From contig JAATFJ010000264.1 of assembly GCA_015655255.1 (NCBI GenBank), positions 1-5,343 on the forward strand: 5,343 bases of DNA. Reading direction: 5' to 3'. The position numbers and the translations under genes were made by a program. Source of the stretch: Actinomycetales bacterium (GTDB taxonomy: Bacteria; Actinomycetota; Actinomycetes; Actinomycetales; Microbacteriaceae). Shown in pieces: positions 1-5,343 of the stretch (the stretch's first letter is position 1; each line of letters starts with the position of its first letter). Below the pieces are notes generated by a model. That model was not told where the DNA came from, made no database searches, and saw nothing but the letters and a program-made list of their open reading frames with translations.

Positions 1-852
1 GCGCGCGTGGTCGCGGGGCAGTTCGTGGGGAACGCGCAGTCGGAGCGGCACGACACCGCGCGCATCACCACGCAGCTGGAGCGCGAGGGGGACGAGATCT
101 TCCTCAGCGGAACCAAGTACTACACAACGGGCAGCATCTATGCCGACTGGATCCACCTCGCCGCTCTGGACGGTGACGAACGCGTCGGAGTGACGGTGAC
201 GGCCCATCATCCGGGCGTCCGCTCCGTCGACGACTGGGACGGCTTCGGTCAGCCGCTCACCGGATCCGGGACGACGACCTTCGACCGTGTCCCCGTCGAC
301 AGCGTCGAGATCGAGGCCACGGATATCGCTCCGGAACGCTGGCATCTGCTCAGCTCGGTCTTTCAGTTGTGTCTCATTGCGGTCATCGCCGGTATCGCAC
401 AGCGCGCCCTCGACGACACCATCGACTACGTTCGTCCACGGCAGCGGACCTTCGGGTTCTCCGGCGAGACGGTTCCGCGAGAGGACCCCCTCGTGCAACT
501 CGTCATCGGAAAACTCAGCGCGGCGGCCGCGAGCGCTCGGCGCCTCGTCCTCTCCGTCGCCAAGGATCTCGGCGCAGCAACCGATCGTGGTGCACCCACC
601 GAGGAACTCCGTGACATCCATCTCGAGGTGTTCCGTCTTCAGGAGATCGTTCCGCGACTGGCCCTCGATGCGGCGACGGAACTCTTCGAGGTCGGCGGGG
701 CTTCTGCCGTCGGAACGGGGCGTGCCCTGGACCGGCACTGGCGCAATATCCGCACGATCGCCTCGCACAATCCCGTCATGCAGCGACTGCGTGCGGTGGG
801 TCAGTTCCACCTCACGGGAGAGCTGCCGCAGTGGAAGGCACCCGGCGCATGA
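1..852 (+). CDS. DszC/SfnB-like acyl-CoA-dehydrogenase-fold flavin monooxygenase, 5'-truncated by window edge
   Basis: The reading frame is open from base 1 and ends at TGA 850-852, giving the last 283 residues; aligned on its downstream paralogue, about 100 N-terminal residues lie outside the window. Visible motifs are VGNAQSE (residues 9-15), GTKYYTTGSIYADW (37-50), DDWDGFGQPLTGSGTT (77-92) and, near the C-terminus, DRHWRNIRTIASHNP (244-258). The DDW-GFGQ-TGSGT block and the RHWRN-R-T-SHNP tail are typical of the DszC/SfnB branch of the acyl-CoA dehydrogenase superfamily. That branch uses reduced flavin and O2 to oxygenate organosulfur compounds rather than to dehydrogenate CoA thioesters. 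A cytoplasmic role is inferred. The gene overlaps the next by ATGA, implying translational coupling. The family call is firm. The substrate is unknown, and a true dehydrogenase is less likely but not excluded from sequence alone. Confidence 0.88.
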   Translation, partial: ARVVAGQFVGNAQSERHDTARITTQLEREGDEIFLSGTKYYTTGSIYADWIHLAALDGDERVGVTVTAHHPGVRSVDDWDGFGQPLTGSGTTTFDRVPVDSVEIEATDIAPERWHLLSSVFQLCLIAVIAGIAQRALDDTIDYVRPRQRTFGFSGETVPREDPLVQLVIGKLSAAAASARRLVLSVAKDLGAATDRGAPTEELRDIHLEVFRLQEIVPRLALDAATELFEVGGASAVGTGRALDRHWRNIRTIASHNPVMQRLRAVGQFHLTGELPQWKAPGA

Positions 853-2030
853 GCGAACTCGTCGACAGATTCCGTTCTGTTTTCGACGAGGTCGGCGCTG
901 ATGCCGTCGCGCGTGAGCACGAACGTCGTCAACCTTTTGCGGAAGTGGAGAAGCTCCGGCAGGCCGGGTTCACCCGGGTGAGCGTTCCCCGCGAGTTCGG
1001 TGGGGACGGCGCCGACGAGGTCGAGCTGTTCGAGCTGCTCACCGAACTCGCCCGTCGCGACTCGAATCTCGCTCAGCTCTTCCGCTCGCACTTCGGCCAT
1101 GTCGATCGCACGCGCCACCAACCGCCATCCGTGACGCGCGAACGTCGGCTTCGCGCGATCGCGGCGGGCCGCATCCACGGGAATGCCACCTTTGAGAAGG
1201 GCCCCGCGCTCGTCGGAAGTCAATCGACGCGTCTCAGCGAGGACGCCCAGGGCCTTCGCCTCGATGGGAAGAAGTTCTACAGCACGGGAACACTGTTCGC
1301 CGATCAGACCTCGGTTCTCGCGGACCGCGACGGAGAACTCGTGAGCGTCATCGTCGCGACGGACGCACCCGGGCTGACGCGGATCGACGACTGGGACGGC
1401 TTCGGGCAGCGTATGACCGGATCGGGAACGACCGCCTTTGATGGCGTCCGCGTCGACCCTGAGAATGTGATCCTCCGGGATACGCATGCGGGACACGGAG
1501 GATCCTTCGTACAGCTCGTGCTGCTGGCGGTGGCGACGGGGATCGGCCGCGCGGTTGTCGACGATGCGGTGCGGTACGTCCGCGCCCGTACCCGTGGTTA
1601 TTCGCACGCGAGCGGCGCGACGCCGCGAGAGGACCCCATCGTCCAGGAGGTCGTCGGAACCCTTTCTGCCGCCTCATTCGCCGCGGATGCGGCTCTCGCG
1701 CACGCCGTCCGCGCGCTCCAGAAGGTCAGCGATGCAACGCTCGCGGGCGCGGAGGAGAAGGCCATCGCCGGTTTCATCGCCGACGTGGATCTTCAGACCA
1801 CCCGCGCTCAGCTCGTCGTCCTGCCGAATGTGCTGCGCGCAGCGACCGAGCTGTTCGAGGTCGGCGGAGCGAGCGCCGTGGGGGAGAGGCTCGCCCTCGA
1901 CCGCCACTGGCGCAATGCGCGGACGGTCGCCTCTCACAACCCCGCGCGTTACAAGGCGCGAATCGTCGGCGACCACCTCGTGAACGACACCCCTGTAGTG
2001 TCCTGGTGGACGAGCGGGGAAACGGCATGA
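849..2030 (+). CDS. DszC/SfnB-like acyl-CoA-dehydrogenase-fold flavin monooxygenase (second tandem paralogue)
   Basis: A complete protein of 393 aa, close to the roughly 400 aa usual for the family. I chose ATG 849 over the in-frame GTG 831 because it makes an ATGA overlap with the preceding gene and has GGAAGG (833-838) upstream; the six extra residues resemble nothing in the family. The N-terminal helical domain (about 1-105) contains SVPREFGGDGAD (45-56) and RSHFGHV (79-85). The middle beta domain carries GNATFEKG (111-118), GKKFYSTGTLFAD (140-152) and DDWDGFGQRMTGSGTT (180-195). The C-terminal helical domain carries ATELFEVGGASAVG (332-345) and DRHWRNARTVASHNP (351-365). It is clearly homologous to the upstream gene along the whole shared length but well diverged. 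It likely performs a reduced-flavin-dependent oxygenation of an organosulfur or related substrate, or forms a hetero-oligomer with its paralogue. Those functional statements are inference. Confidence 0.9.
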   Translation: MSELVDRFRSVFDEVGADAVAREHERRQPFAEVEKLRQAGFTRVSVPREFGGDGADEVELFELLTELARRDSNLAQLFRSHFGHVDRTRHQPPSVTRERRLRAIAAGRIHGNATFEKGPALVGSQSTRLSEDAQGLRLDGKKFYSTGTLFADQTSVLADRDGELVSVIVATDAPGLTRIDDWDGFGQRMTGSGTTAFDGVRVDPENVILRDTHAGHGGSFVQLVLLAVATGIGRAVVDDAVRYVRARTRGYSHASGATPREDPIVQEVVGTLSAASFAADAALAHAVRALQKVSDATLAGAEEKAIAGFIADVDLQTTRAQLVVLPNVLRAATELFEVGGASAVGERLALDRHWRNARTVASHNPARYKARIVGDHLVNDTPVVSWWTSGETA

Positions 2031-2056
2031 ACGAAAGCGGAGACACAAGATCGTGA
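2027..2056 (+). other. Nine-codon mini-ORF bridging two operon genes
   Basis: ATG 2027 overlaps the stop of the preceding gene (ATGA 2027-2030). The frame reads MNESGDTRS and stops at TGA 2054-2056, which overlaps the GTG start (2053-2055) of the next gene. GGGGA at 2016-2020 sits 6 nt before the ATG and could serve as its ribosome binding site. It may carry ribosomes from one gene to the next (a coupling relay), or the ATGA may be coincidental. No peptide function is claimed. Confidence 0.3.
2038..2043 (+). promoter_or_regulatory. Ribosome binding site for the FMN monooxygenase gene
   Basis: CGGAGA lies 9 nt upstream of GTG 2053 and is the best Shine-Dalgarno match there. It supports the GTG start over the in-frame ATG at 2092 (codon 14). 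Starting at 2092 would delete the beta-strand (KKLILNLF) that opens the TIM barrel in this family. Confidence 0.55.
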
Positions 2057-3453
2057 CGGAGAAGAAGAAGCTCATCCTCAATCTCTTCGAGATGAACACG
2101 GTGAGCCATATCACCCACGGTCTGTGGACACTGCCGGGGAACAACCGGCACCGTTTCGAGCAGATCGAGTACTGGACCGAGCTGGCGCAGATCCTGGAGG
2201 ACGGAGGCTTCCATGGTCTCTTCCTCGCCGATGTCGTCGGCGCGTATGACACGTTCCGCGGCGGGCCGGAAACCGCGATCGCGGAAGGGCTTCAGATCCC
2301 CTCGAATGATCCCCTGCTCGTGATCCCCGCGATGGCCGTCGTCACGAAGCATCTGGGGTTCGGGGCGACCTTCTCGACGAGCTACGAGCCGCCGTTCGCC
2401 TTTGCGCGGAGGATGTCGACACTCGATCACCTCACCAAGGGTCGTGTCGGCTGGAACATCGTCACGTCCTATCTGCCGAACGCCGCCCGCAACTTCGGCC
2501 TCGCCGAGGAGATCCCGCACGACCGTCGCTACGAGATTGCGGATGAGTTCCTCGACGTCGTCTACAAGCTGTGGGAGGGCTCCTGGGACGATGACGCCGT
2601 CCTCATCGATCGGGAGCGCGGGGTGTACAGCGACCCCGCGAAGGTGCGGTACATCGACCACGCCGGTGAGAACTTCCGTGTCACCGGTCCCCATCTCGCC
2701 TCCCCGTCGCCGCAACGGACGCCCGTGCTCTACCAGGCGACGGGATCGCCCGCGGGCATCGAGTTCGCGGGTCGCCACGCCGAACTGGTTTTCACGGGTG
2801 GGCGCACGGCGGGGGACTTCCGGAGGAACGTCGCCGCGATGCGCGCCGCTGCGGTCCGGCAGGGTCGCAGCGCCGATGCGCTCCGCTTTCTCGTGCAGGC
2901 AGGGGTCGTTGTCGCCCGCACCGAGGAAGAGGCCGCCGATCGCTGGCGGCTCTATCAGGAACGCACGAGTGTCGAGGGCATTCTCGCTCACGCGGGCTTC
3001 GCCCTGGACCTCCCCGCTCTTCCCGCCGAGCGGACGATCGGCGAGGCGCTGGCGGATGCGGGATTGCCGCGTGAGACGATTCCCTACCTGAGTCCAGAGA
3101 CCACCGTGGGCGAAGCGCTCGAGACGATCCGCGGGCAGCGGGAGGGGCGCTACTTCGTCGCGGGGACACCCTCCGTGGTGGTGGATGAGATCGAGCGATG
3201 GCTGGATGAGGACGGCGTGGATGGGATCAACCTCCGTCAGTATCACTCCTTCGATACGGCACGTGATTTCGCGGAACTCGTCGTCCCGGAACTCCGTCGT
3301 CGTGGACGGCTCGACGAACGCCCGGAGACGCCGACCACGCTTCGCGAGACGCTTTTCGGCGAAGGCCCGCGTCTTCCGTGCTCGCATCCTGCGGCTCGTT
3401 ACCGCGACCCTGCCGCTTTGCGGATACCCGTTGTTCCGCTGCGCTTTGAATGA
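2053..3453 (+). CDS. Luciferase-like FMN-dependent monooxygenase, NtaA/DszA/DmoA group
   Basis: A 466-aa protein, within the usual 440-480 aa of this group, starting at GTG 2053. It opens with a barrel strand KKLILNLFEMNTVSH (5-19), followed by HGLW (22-25), YWTELAQILEDGGFHGLFLA (40-59) and ADVVGAYDTFRG (59-70). Next come IPSNDP (82-87), AVVTKHLGFGATFSTSYEPP (95-114) and STLDHLTKGRVGWNIVTSYL (122-141), the hallmark block of the NtaA/SnaA/DszA/DmoA monooxygenases. LYQATGSPAGIEFAGRHAE, further on, is the usual second family block. These enzymes take FMNH2 from a separate reductase and oxygenate substrates such as nitrilotriacetate, DBT sulfone or dimethyl sulfide. The N-terminal wording looks most DmoA-like to me, from memory. 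With two DszC/SfnB-like genes directly upstream, organosulfur C-S cleavage is the best inferred role. The gene is coupled to its predecessor with only 22 bp between them. No cofactor reductase is in the window. Confidence 0.9.
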   Translation: MTEKKKLILNLFEMNTVSHITHGLWTLPGNNRHRFEQIEYWTELAQILEDGGFHGLFLADVVGAYDTFRGGPETAIAEGLQIPSNDPLLVIPAMAVVTKHLGFGATFSTSYEPPFAFARRMSTLDHLTKGRVGWNIVTSYLPNAARNFGLAEEIPHDRRYEIADEFLDVVYKLWEGSWDDDAVLIDRERGVYSDPAKVRYIDHAGENFRVTGPHLASPSPQRTPVLYQATGSPAGIEFAGRHAELVFTGGRTAGDFRRNVAAMRAAAVRQGRSADALRFLVQAGVVVARTEEEAADRWRLYQERTSVEGILAHAGFALDLPALPAERTIGEALADAGLPRETIPYLSPETTVGEALETIRGQREGRYFVAGTPSVVVDEIERWLDEDGVDGINLRQYHSFDTARDFAELVVPELRRRGRLDERPETPTTLRETLFGEGPRLPCSHPAARYRDPAALRIPVVPLRFE

Positions 3454-3482
3454 GGGAACCCGGTCGCTCACCGTCCTGAAAT

Positions 3483-3497
3483 GGGGCGGGACGCCCC
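3483..3497. terminator. GC-rich hairpin between convergent genes, possible bidirectional terminator
   Basis: GGGGCG (3483-3488) and CGCCCC (3492-3497) form a perfect 6-bp stem with a GGA loop. The hairpin lies 29 bp after the stop of the FMN monooxygenase gene and 2 bp beyond the distal TGA (3500-3502) of the tetR frame. On the - strand it is followed by ATTT, on the + strand by no T-run. Actinobacterial terminators often lack a long U-tract, so termination for both convergent genes is plausible but unproven. Confidence 0.4.
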
Positions 3498-3499
3498 CG

Positions 3500-3622
3500 T
3501 CACCGCTTCCGCGCGCGCCCTTTCGTACGTGAGGACGAGCTCGGCAGACCCGCCGCCGCGAGTTCGATGAACGCGCGGTCGAGGATGTTGCCCAGCGACG
3601 CCGCGTCGTCCTGTGTCCACAA
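3500..3622 (-). pseudogene. In-frame 3' remnant of the tetR gene beyond an amber stop
   Basis: Reading the - strand in the same frame past TAG 3623-3625 gives 40 further sense codons and then TGA at 3500-3502. The remnant starts LWTQDD, continues ASLGNILDRAFIELAAAG and ends in a Ser/Lys/Arg-rich tail. The LDRAF-x-EL-AAG pattern is the kind of final helix seen at the C-terminus of TetR-family repressors. With it the protein would be about 206 aa, a normal TetR length. The segment therefore looks like the original C-terminus cut off by a nonsense change, with no independent start for translation. A sequencing error at the stop codon would give the same picture. Confidence 0.7.
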
Positions 3623-4120
3623 CTACCAAGACTGGTCCAGGACGGCGACCGCGGCCGCGGCGAGGATATGTGCTGTGAACACCTCGAAACCGGCGTCGAG
3701 GATGGAGTCGGCGAGGTTCTCGATCTGCGGGGCGCGGGCGCGGCGCAGCTGCGCGCCGAGGGCGGGCAGTGTCTGGATGAGACGCAGGCGGTCGCGCTGC
3801 CGGATCGGTGTGGACTCTGAGAGCTCTACGGCGGGCTCGAAGGCCACGCGCAAGCGTTCCCAGAGCGAGCTCGCGGGATCGACCGCGGCTTCGCGGAACG
3901 CATCGCCGAACTGCGGTGCCGGGCCCAGCATCGCCGAGATGATGACCTCGTCCTTCGAGCCAAGGTAGCGGTAGAAGGTGGGTCGGGAAATGCCCAAGTG
4001 TCGGGCGAGGTCGTCGGCGGTGAGGTTCTCGTAGCCGCGGTCGAGGATGAGCTCGAAAGCCGACTCAGCCATTTCGGCACGGAGGACCTCGTGCGCTCGT
4101 TCGCGAAGCTCGTACTTCAT
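3623..4120 (-). CDS. TetR-family transcriptional repressor, truncated by in-frame TAG
   Basis: ATG (4118-4120) to TAG (3623-3625) encodes 165 aa. The DNA-binding domain is complete: helix 1 lies within residues 5-28, followed by FELILDRGYENLTADDLA (22-39) and the helix-turn-helix recognition part LGISRPTFYRYLGSKDEVI (42-60), a textbook TetR signature. The ligand and dimerisation domain follows but ends after LDQSW, short of the usual 190-210 aa. The frame continues for another 40 TetR-like residues after the stop. It diverges from a DHA2 exporter gene across 63 bp containing two palindromes, so it most likely represses itself and the exporter and releases on binding an exported compound. The truncation would remove the last helices used for dimerisation, so repression may be weakened. 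No Shine-Dalgarno is seen before the ATG; a leaderless mRNA is likely. The ligand is unknown. Confidence 0.85.
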   Translation of the reverse strand: MKYELRERAHEVLRAEMAESAFELILDRGYENLTADDLARHLGISRPTFYRYLGSKDEVIISAMLGPAPQFGDAFREAAVDPASSLWERLRVAFEPAVELSESTPIRQRDRLRLIQTLPALGAQLRRARAPQIENLADSILDAGFEVFTAHILAAAAVAVLDQSW

Positions 4121-4129
4121 ACAGTGTAT
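4119..4129. promoter_or_regulatory. Probable TetR operator, palindrome 1
   Basis: ATACA-G-TGTAT is a perfect 11-bp palindrome around a single central base. It overlaps the tetR start codon and its predicted transcription start. Its position, AT-rich setting and similarity to the second palindrome make it a likely autorepression site. Binding is inferred. Confidence 0.6.
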
Positions 4130-4133
4130 TCTA
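4128..4133 (-). promoter_or_regulatory. -10 element of a probable leaderless tetR promoter
   Basis: On the - strand TAGAAT is followed by exactly 7 nt and then the ATG of tetR. This TANNNT-7 nt-start spacing is the typical layout of leaderless genes in actinobacteria, and no Shine-Dalgarno precedes the ATG. No convincing -35 hexamer is seen. The element partly overlaps palindrome 1. Confidence 0.5.
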
Positions 4134-4136
4134 ACT

Positions 4137-4147
4137 GATACAGTATC
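4137..4147. promoter_or_regulatory. Probable TetR operator, palindrome 2
   Basis: GATAC-A-GTATC is a perfect 11-bp palindrome centred at 4142, 18 bp from the centre of palindrome 1. Both share ATACAGT as a direct repeat (4119-4125 and 4138-4144). It falls in the spacer/-35 zone of the predicted exporter promoter, where a bound repressor would block RNA polymerase. Confidence 0.55.
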
Positions 4148-4155
4148 TCAGATTC

Positions 4156-4161
4156 TATACA
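4156..4161 (+). promoter_or_regulatory. Possible -10 element for the exporter gene
   Basis: TATACA (TATAAT-like) lies 22 bp before the GTG start of the exporter, leaving room for a short leader containing the ribosome binding site. No good -35 hexamer is seen upstream, which is common for repressor-controlled actinobacterial promoters. Confidence 0.4.
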
Positions 4162-4172
4162 TCGTCTCTCCC

Positions 4173-4178
4173 GAGAGG
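4173..4178 (+). promoter_or_regulatory. Ribosome binding site of the exporter gene
   Basis: GAGAGG ends 5 nt before GTG 4184. It decides the start: no other ATG, GTG or TTG occurs in this frame between the upstream in-frame stop (TGA 4136-4138) and 4184, and the next in-frame ATG (4268) would fall inside the first membrane helix. Confidence 0.6.
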
Positions 4179-4183
4179 TCTTC

Positions 4184-5343
4184 GTGCACGCGCCTTCCGC
4201 CGCCTCCGCATCTCCCTACAGCCGCGCCCGGCAGAACCTCGTCGTCGCGGTGCTCGCCTTCGCCGGGATGGGGGCTTCGTTCATGCAGACGATCCTCATC
4301 CCCATCCAGAGCGAACTCCCGCAACTTCTGAACGCCGCACCCGCGGAAACCGCGTGGGTCATCACGGCCACCCTCCTCGCCTCGGCGGTCGCCGTGCCCA
4401 TCGCGGGAAAGCTCGGCGACATGTTTGGAAAGCGCACGGTCGCCCTCGTCCTTCTCGGCGTCCTCATCGCAGGCTCCGCAGTCTGTGCCGTGGCACCGGG
4501 GCTGGTGACGATGATCGTCGGTCGCGCGCTGCAGGGAATGGGCATGGGCGTCATCCCGCTGGGGATATCCCTGCTTCGTGACGTCGTCAGCCCGAAGAAG
4601 CTGGGCACGTCCATCGCCCTCGTCTCGGCCACCCTGGGCGTCGGCGGCGCCATCGGCCTGCCCATCAGCGCCCTCGTCGTGCAGAACGCCGACTGGCATA
4701 TGCTCTTCGTCTTCGCGACGGCCATCGCCCTCATCGCCTTCGTCCTCGTGTTCCTCATCGTCCCCCGCACGGGCGGCGGCACGGGAGGGCACGTCGACAT
4801 CGTCGGTGCCGTGGGGCTGGCGATCTGTCTCGTGGGCGTGCTCCTCGCCGTCTCGCAGGGCAACACCTGGGGATGGGGATCCGTGCCGACCCTCGCGTGC
4901 GGGATCGCGGGGATCCTCGTGCTCCTCGCCTGGGGCGTTTACGAGATGCGCGTGAAGAACCCCCTCGTCGATCTGCGCGTCACCGCGCGTCCCGCGGTGC
5001 TCACCACCAACCTCGCCTCGGTGGCGATGGGCTTCGCACTGTTCTCCTCGAGCATCGCCTTCCCGCAGCTGCTGGAGGCACCTGCGGCCGCCGGGGGCCT
5101 CGGCCTCGGCCTTCTTCCTGCGAGCCTCCTTCTCATGCCCTCCGGCTTAGCGATGCTCGCCATGTCGCCGATTGCCGGACGCATCGAGCGAACCGTCGGA
5201 CCCAAGCCACTCTTCGTCGCCGGTGCGCTCGTCATCACGGTCGCCTACCTCGTGTGCGTATTCGTCCCCCTGCAGGCGGTGACGATCGCCATCGTGAACA
5301 CCAGCATCGGCGTCGGCATCGGGCTGGGCTACGCGGCCATGCC
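4184..5343 (+). CDS. MFS multidrug exporter, DHA2 (EmrB/QacA-like, 14-TM) family, 3'-truncated by window edge
   Basis: GTG 4184 opens a frame that stays open to the last base, giving 386 complete codons of an expected 450-520. A short Ser/Ala-rich cytoplasmic start leads into TM1 (about 19-41, containing GASFMQTILIPIQ). Motif A, GKLGDMFGKR (75-84), lies between TM2 and TM3. The TM4 motif RALQGMGMGVIPLG occupies 114-127 with the conserved Arg114. TM5 carries a Gly-rich antiporter motif GVGGAIGLP (152-160). Later blocks PQLLEAPA (294-301) and SPIAGR (328-333) followed by GPK are typical of DHA2 transporters. These proton-driven inner-membrane antiporters expel drugs or other amphiphiles. Regulation is probably by the divergent TetR through the palindromes in the 63-bp gap. 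Substrate specificity cannot be read from the sequence. Nothing shown links it functionally to the oxygenase operon apart from proximity. Confidence 0.92.
   Translation, partial: MHAPSAASASPYSRARQNLVVAVLAFAGMGASFMQTILIPIQSELPQLLNAAPAETAWVITATLLASAVAVPIAGKLGDMFGKRTVALVLLGVLIAGSAVCAVAPGLVTMIVGRALQGMGMGVIPLGISLLRDVVSPKKLGTSIALVSATLGVGGAIGLPISALVVQNADWHMLFVFATAIALIAFVLVFLIVPRTGGGTGGHVDIVGAVGLAICLVGVLLAVSQGNTWGWGSVPTLACGIAGILVLLAWGVYEMRVKNPLVDLRVTARPAVLTTNLASVAMGFALFSSSIAFPQLLEAPAAAGGLGLGLLPASLLLMPSGLAMLAMSPIAGRIERTVGPKPLFVAGALVITVAYLVCVFVPLQAVTIAIVNTSIGVGIGLGYAAM

Noticed and set aside
831..848. GTG 831 as the start of the second DszC-like gene
   Set aside because: It would add six residues with no family resemblance; ATG 849 has the ATGA overlap and a GGAAGG site upstream.
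801..1607. 268-codon open frame on the - strand opposite the second DszC-like gene
   Set aside because: The opposite strand holds a convincing complete protein, and the antisense translation has no domain-like pattern or plausible start context.
1774..3471. Long open frame of 565 codons on the - strand opposite the FMN monooxygenase gene
   Set aside because: It is antisense to a clear family member, is rich in Arg, Gly and Pro with no recognisable domain, and is of the kind GC-rich codon bias creates opposite real genes.
3611..3628. A 9-nt insertion (TGG repeated on either side of TAGTTG) as the cause of the tetR interruption
   Set aside because: The two nearby TGG codons allow it, but the W-x-LW-TQDD spacing reads as a normal helix if only the stop codon is replaced, so a single substitution is simpler. 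An alignment could reverse this.
3611..3631. Stop-codon reassignment or programmed readthrough at the tetR TAG
   Set aside because: Nothing in the window suggests recoding: TAG is an ordinary stop in actinobacteria and no downstream stem-loop or special context is evident. A simple nonsense mutation explains it.
4148..4792. 214-codon open frame on the - strand over the start of the exporter gene
   Set aside because: It is Asp/Glu/Arg/Gly-rich low-complexity translation opposite a clear membrane transporter, typical of the complement of hydrophobic GC-rich codons.
1..5343. CRISPR arrays, tRNA/rRNA genes, insertion sequences or phage genes
   Set aside because: I saw no regularly spaced repeats, cloverleaf-like segments, terminal inverted repeats or transposase-like frames; nearly all bases are accounted for by the five genes.

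Overview
The window is high-GC, densely packed bacterial DNA. Overlapping start/stop codons (ATGA, GTGA), GTG starts and a possible leaderless regulator gene point to an actinobacterium, plausibly Microbacteriaceae such as Microbacterium. That placement is inferred from style and protein flavour, not from a marker gene.

Left part (1-3453, + strand): a tightly coupled operon of three flavin-dependent oxygenase-type genes. It holds the 3' part of an acyl-CoA-dehydrogenase-fold protein of the DszC/SfnB group, a complete second paralogue of the same group (849-2030), and a complete luciferase-like FMN monooxygenase of the NtaA/DszA/DmoA group (2053-3453). A nine-codon mini-ORF bridges the second and third genes. 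In known systems these two flavoprotein families act on organosulfur compounds: DszC oxidises sulfur, and DszA, SfnG and DmoA cleave C-S bonds using reduced flavin. The likely role is scavenging sulfur (or carbon) from an organosulfur compound, with the substrate unknown. No flavin reductase or transporter lies in the window; both would be expected upstream or elsewhere.

Middle (3454-3622): a short convergent junction with a GC-rich hairpin (3483-3497). It also holds the 3' remnant of the tetR gene, which lies beyond an in-frame amber stop.

Right part (3623-5343): a TetR-family repressor gene on the - strand, divergent from a DHA2-type (EmrB/QacA-like) 14-TM MFS drug exporter that runs off the right edge. 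They are separated by 63 bp, of which the first 40 bp are AT-rich and carry two near-identical 11-bp palindromes, the probable TetR operators. This is the classic self-regulated efflux module. The tetR reading frame is interrupted by TAG at codon 166, after which 40 more clearly TetR-like codons follow in frame. The repressor is therefore probably truncated and may be impaired, which could leave the exporter derepressed.

The most notable points are the tetR nonsense interruption, the compact operator/leaderless promoter region, and the tandem diverged DszC-like pair coupled to a DmoA-like monooxygenase.
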